From positions 1,716,001 through 1,780,000 of the forward strand of contig NZ_CP034118.1 in NCBI RefSeq assembly GCF_003856495.1: 64,000 bases of DNA, read 5' to 3'. Below are positions 61,326 through 64,000 of this stretch, in pieces (within the stretch, counting starts at the first letter, position 1; each line of letters starts with the position of its first letter). The translations under genes were made by a program, and so were the position numbers. The notes under the pieces were generated by a model. The model did not search any database, was not told where the DNA came from, and saw nothing but the letters and a program-made list of their open reading frames with translations. The stretch is from Staphylospora marina (lineage in GTDB: Bacteria > Bacillota > Bacilli > Thermoactinomycetales > Thermoactinomycetaceae).

Positions 61326-61338
61326 TTGATGTGCCACC

Positions 61339-61356
61339 GCTTTTGTGCACAAAAGC
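61339..61356. promoter_or_regulatory. Perfect 18-bp palindrome upstream of hppD
   Basis: GCTTTTGTGCACAAAAGC, fully self-complementary. It could be an operator for an unknown dimeric regulator; it adjoins the GNAT terminator. Confidence 0.4.
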
Positions 61357-61361
61357 AAAAA

Positions 61362-61379
61362 AACAGGCCTTCGCCTGTT
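61362..61379 (-). terminator. Terminator of the GNAT gene
   Basis: AACAGGC-CTTC-GCCTGTT hairpin with TTTTTTTGC on the minus strand. Confidence 0.65.
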
Positions 61380-61472
61380 GATTCAAGCTCCCCGCCACGC
61401 GCCGAACAACCTTCCGCGTCGCGAAACCCCCGTTTCCCATGCACCGGCGGCGAATCGCACCGGTTCCCGCCT

Positions 61473-62096
61473 TCAGAAAAACACACTCCCGGACCCGTGA
61501 CGGTGCTTGAGGAGCATCGTCCGGAAGTCTTCGGGAATCATGGAGTAGATGCAGGTGTCCCGGAGCGTTCCGTCCACATCCACTTCATGATTGCGCAAAA
61601 TGCCTTCCAGGCGGTATCCGAGGCGTTCCGCCACTTTCCGGCTGCGAACGTTTCGCTTGTCACAACGGATTTCCACTCTGGCGGCATGGAGCAGTTCAAA
61701 CGCGAAAACGGTGAGGGCACGAACCGATTCCGTGATGTACCCTTTTCCGGTGAATCCTTTCCGACACCAGTATCCGATCTCGAAAGAAGGCACGCTCCAA
61801 TTGATCCGGTGAAGACCGCTGCTCCCCACGAATCGGCGGGTTTCCTTTTCGAACAAATGAAACCTGAGATCGGTCCGCTCCAGGAAACGGACATATGCTT
61901 CCCGGGTCCTGGCTTCCGTCTCCTCCGGAGTCGGCGGTTTTCTGGCCCACGGCATCCACGGCCTCAGAAATTCCAAGGATTCCGTGATCGCTTCATGCAC
62001 CAGGCCACCGTCGCCGGGAAGCGGCAGACGAATCAGCAACCGTTCGGTTTCAAATGAGTCCGGAAAGTCCATCAAGATGGGCGAAACTTCCTTCAT
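61473..62096 (-). CDS. GNAT acetyltransferase, RimJ/RimL type
   Basis: 207 residues. SFETERLLIRLP start, SLEFLRPWMPWA, then FEIGYWCRKGFTGKGYITESVRALTVFAF with the acetyl-CoA loop and NVRSRKVAERLGYRLEG, typical of ribosomal-protein-serine-acetyltransferase-like GNATs. Acceptor unknown. GGAG is about 10 nt from ATG 62096; the frame reaches 62135. Confidence 0.9.
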   Translation of the reverse strand: MKEVSPILMDFPDSFETERLLIRLPLPGDGGLVHEAITESLEFLRPWMPWARKPPTPEETEARTREAYVRFLERTDLRFHLFEKETRRFVGSSGLHRINWSVPSFEIGYWCRKGFTGKGYITESVRALTVFAFELLHAARVEIRCDKRNVRSRKVAERLGYRLEGILRNHEVDVDGTLRDTCIYSMIPEDFRTMLLKHRHGSGSVFF

Positions 62097-62417
62097 GCAC
62101 CGTTGTCTCCGTTTCCGTAGTGGGATCTGTTCCAAATTTTACTGAAAATCGGACACAAAAACAAATAATATTGATCATCGGCGGCCGGCGGAAAACCGCC
62201 CGACAAAGAGCCCCGGCGGCTGACGCTTCCGTCCGGTTCAAGGCAAAGGGATTCGAATCCCTCGCTCCCCGGCGGAAGTCTTCGGATCCGAATCCCTTTC
62301 AACGCGTTTGTTCTGGTCACCGTATTTTTCGCCTCGTCGGCGGATGCCCGGTCCCGTCGACGAACGGGTTCTCATCCGTGCCGCGGCGTACTCCCCGAAG
62401 ACGTCCGTCATTTCCGC
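62097..62417. other. 321-nt gap without a supported gene
   Basis: Contains two AAAGGGATTCG motifs, one inside the perfect palindrome AGGGATTCGAATCCCT (62246-62261). It resembles a tRNA T-arm but no cloverleaf can be built. Some of it may form a terminator for the downstream-transcribed ligase. Confidence 0.35.
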
Positions 62418-64000
62418 TCACTCGGAGGATCCGTTCATATATTCCCGGACATATTGCTCCCTCAGCTTGTATTTCTGGATTTTTCCGCTGGCCGTCATCG
62501 GGTAGGAGTCCACGAACAACACTTTTTCGGGAATTTTGAACCGGGCGATGTTGTTCCGGCAAAAGTCCCGCACCTCTTCTCCCGTCAGGGAAGATCCTTC
62601 TTTCTTGCGAACAAAGGCGACCGGAATCTCCCCGTATTTCGCATCGGGGACTCCCACCACCTGAACATCCAAAATGTCGGGATGGGTGTACAGGAATTCT
62701 TCGATCTCACGCGGATAGATGTTTTCCCCGCCACGGATGATCATGTCCTTCAGACGGCCGGTGATGCGAAAATATCCGTTGGGCTCCATCACGGCCAGAT
62801 CTCCGGTATGGAGCCATCCGTCTTCATCGATGGCTTCCCGCGTGGCTTCCGGCATGTTGTAATATCCCTTCATCACGTGATAACCACGTGTCAACAGTTC
62901 CCCCTGTTCACCGGGCGGGAGTTCCCTTCCGGTGGCGGGATCCACGATCTTCACCTCCACGTGGGGGAGCGGTTTGCCCACGGTGGATACCCTCAGTTCC
63001 AAAGGATCATCGGTTCGGGTCTGGGTAATGACGGGGGACGATTCGGTTTGCCCGTAAGCAATGGTCAGCTCCCGGATCCCCATTTCTCCCGTCACCCTCT
63101 TCATCAACTCGATCGGACAGTTGGAGCCGGCCATAATCCCCGTGCGCAAGCTGGACAAATCCCGTTTCCCGTAGTCGGGATGATTCAATTCGGCGATAAA
63201 CATCGTGGGAACGCCGTGAAGCGCCGTGCATTTTTCTTCTTCCACCGCTTTCAACACCCGTCCCGCGTCGAACATGGTCAGCGGCACCATGGTGGCACCC
63301 ACGGAGACGCAGGCCAAGATCCCGAGCACGCAACCGAAACAGTGGAAGAAAGGCACCGGAATGCACATCCGATCCTGCTCGGTCAACTTCATGCATTCGG
63401 CGATGTTCCGGGCGTTGTTCACGATATTGTTGTGGGTCAGCATCACACCCTTGGGAAACCCGGTGGTTCCGGACGTGTACTGCATGTTGATCACGTCATC
63501 CGCGGAAAGCGACTCCTGCCTTTGTTTGAGCGCCTCATCCGACACCTCGTCGCCCATGGCCAGGATGTCCTCCCAGAGGAACATGCCGGGCCTTCTGTTC
63601 TTTCCGATCAGGATGACATTGCGAAGCCGCGGAAGCCGCTCGGAGCGAAGTTGACCCGGCTCACAGTCGGCCAGCTCCGGGCAGATTTCCATCAACATGT
63701 CGACATAACCGGCTCCCCGTACTTCTTCCTGCAAAATGAGCGTTTCCGTGTCTGATTGCCTGAGCAGATACTCCAGTTCCCGAACCCGGTAATTGGTATT
63801 GACCGTGATCATGACCGCGCCCATTTTGCCGGTGGCAAACTGGGTGATGAGCCATTCCGGCAAATTGGTTGCCCACACGGACACGTGATGCCCCTTGTCC
63901 AATCCGAGTTTCATCAATCCTTTAGCCACCCGGTTGCAAACATCGCGAAATTCACGATAGGTCCAGCGAATGGAATATTCGGGATAGACAACCGCTTCCC
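62418..64000 (-). CDS. AMP-binding acyl-CoA synthetase (FadD-like), N-terminus cut off
   Basis: At least 526 residues; the 5' end lies beyond the window, the frame stays open at 64000. ANL-superfamily motifs: QYTSGTTGFPKG (P-loop), YGQTESSP, HTGDLAVMEPNGYFRITGRLKDMIIRGGENIYP (adenylate and hinge), and the catalytic lysine PMTASGKIQKYKL. Activates a carboxylic acid, most likely a medium/long fatty acid, to its CoA thioester. No fad genes next to it inside the window. Confidence 0.92.
   Translation of the reverse strand, partial: EAVVYPEYSIRWTYREFRDVCNRVAKGLMKLGLDKGHHVSVWATNLPEWLITQFATGKMGAVMITVNTNYRVRELEYLLRQSDTETLILQEEVRGAGYVDMLMEICPELADCEPGQLRSERLPRLRNVILIGKNRRPGMFLWEDILAMGDEVSDEALKQRQESLSADDVINMQYTSGTTGFPKGVMLTHNNIVNNARNIAECMKLTEQDRMCIPVPFFHCFGCVLGILACVSVGATMVPLTMFDAGRVLKAVEEEKCTALHGVPTMFIAELNHPDYGKRDLSSLRTGIMAGSNCPIELMKRVTGEMGIRELTIAYGQTESSPVITQTRTDDPLELRVSTVGKPLPHVEVKIVDPATGRELPPGEQGELLTRGYHVMKGYYNMPEATREAIDEDGWLHTGDLAVMEPNGYFRITGRLKDMIIRGGENIYPREIEEFLYTHPDILDVQVVGVPDAKYGEIPVAFVRKKEGSSLTGEEVRDFCRNNIARFKIPEKVLFVDSYPMTASGKIQKYKLREQYVREYMNGSSE

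Noticed and set aside
62246-62261. tRNA-like T-arm (GATTCGAATCCC)
   Set aside because: No acceptor, D- or anticodon arms can be built; it is a simple palindrome.
62454-63755. 433-codon plus-strand open frame
   Set aside because: Antisense to the acyl-CoA synthetase; His/Gly-rich shadow.

Overview
The window (64 kb, GC-rich at roughly 55-60 % by eye) looks like an ordinary chromosome segment of a Gram-positive, Bacillales-type bacterium. The evidence is a complete comG-type competence pilus operon followed by aroK and yqzE, together with yugP, yhcN/ylaJ, gpsB, yjcF-yjcG, trmK-nif3, thiI with a dedicated NifS-like desulfurase, and strong AAGGAGG ribosome binding sites. High GC combined with an A-type (not Bacillus B-type) RNase P RNA suggests a family such as Thermoactinomycetaceae. 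That assignment is an inference. No integrase, transposase, prophage or CRISPR array was seen.

Layout. 1-5.2 kb: end of an unrecognised gene, a PAP2 phosphatase, an M23 peptidase with a structured leader, rmuC and an ATP-grasp enzyme. 5.5-6.3 kb: five tRNA genes (fMet-Asp-Met-Val plus a separate duplicated Val). 6.3-14.5 kb: pgpA-like phosphatase, yjcG-yjcF, a PHP phosphoesterase, a SEC-C protein, 3D-domain and VanW envelope proteins, a C26 amidotransferase and a DUF378 protein. 14.6-21.1 kb: ispG, then the comG operon with aroK, yqzE and a 50-codon gene. 21.2-26.3 kb: tRNA-Gln, terC, rocB, thiI and a cysteine desulfurase. 26.4-35.2 kb: a maltodextrin import and degradation locus (malE-malF-malG, GH13, GH15, LacI-type regulator) with several operator-like palindromes. 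35.3-38.9 kb: a chromosomal actin-like ATPase plus small DNA-binding protein cassette, msrA, carbonic anhydrase, a small membrane protein and an O-methyltransferase. 39-46.7 kb: tRNA-Gly, an OppA-type lipoprotein, a gpsB-DUF1499-S13 peptidase operon, yhcN, yugP and a CPA2 cation/proton antiporter. 46.7-55.7 kb: two divergent SEDS genes (rodA/ftsW type), GNAT, a degenerate ferredoxin, DedA, isochorismatase, an 87-bp tandem repeat, an M42 peptidase, a secreted barrel-like protein and rnpB. 55.7-64 kb: TetR, nif3-trmK, an M1 lipoprotein peptidase, hppD, GNAT and an acyl-CoA ligase cut by the window edge.

How genes work together. The mal locus imports maltodextrins through a lipoprotein and two permeases. 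It cuts them inside the cell with a neopullulanase-type GH13 and a GH15 glucoamylase, neither of which has a signal peptide. The ATPase subunit is not in the window. The comG operon is tightly coupled by 1-4 nt overlaps. Several blocks concern the cell envelope: M23, 3D, VanW, PAP2, S13, RodA/FtsW and GpsB.

Most interesting: the ParM-like/RHH-like cassette (35486-36565), the 87-bp in-frame tandem repeats (51543-51863), a SEC-C protein with a recombinase-like SAM domain (9441-10871), an S13 DD-peptidase without a signal peptide, a ferredoxin missing one cluster cysteine, and the multi-operator mal promoter. No system could be shown to be entirely novel from sequence alone.
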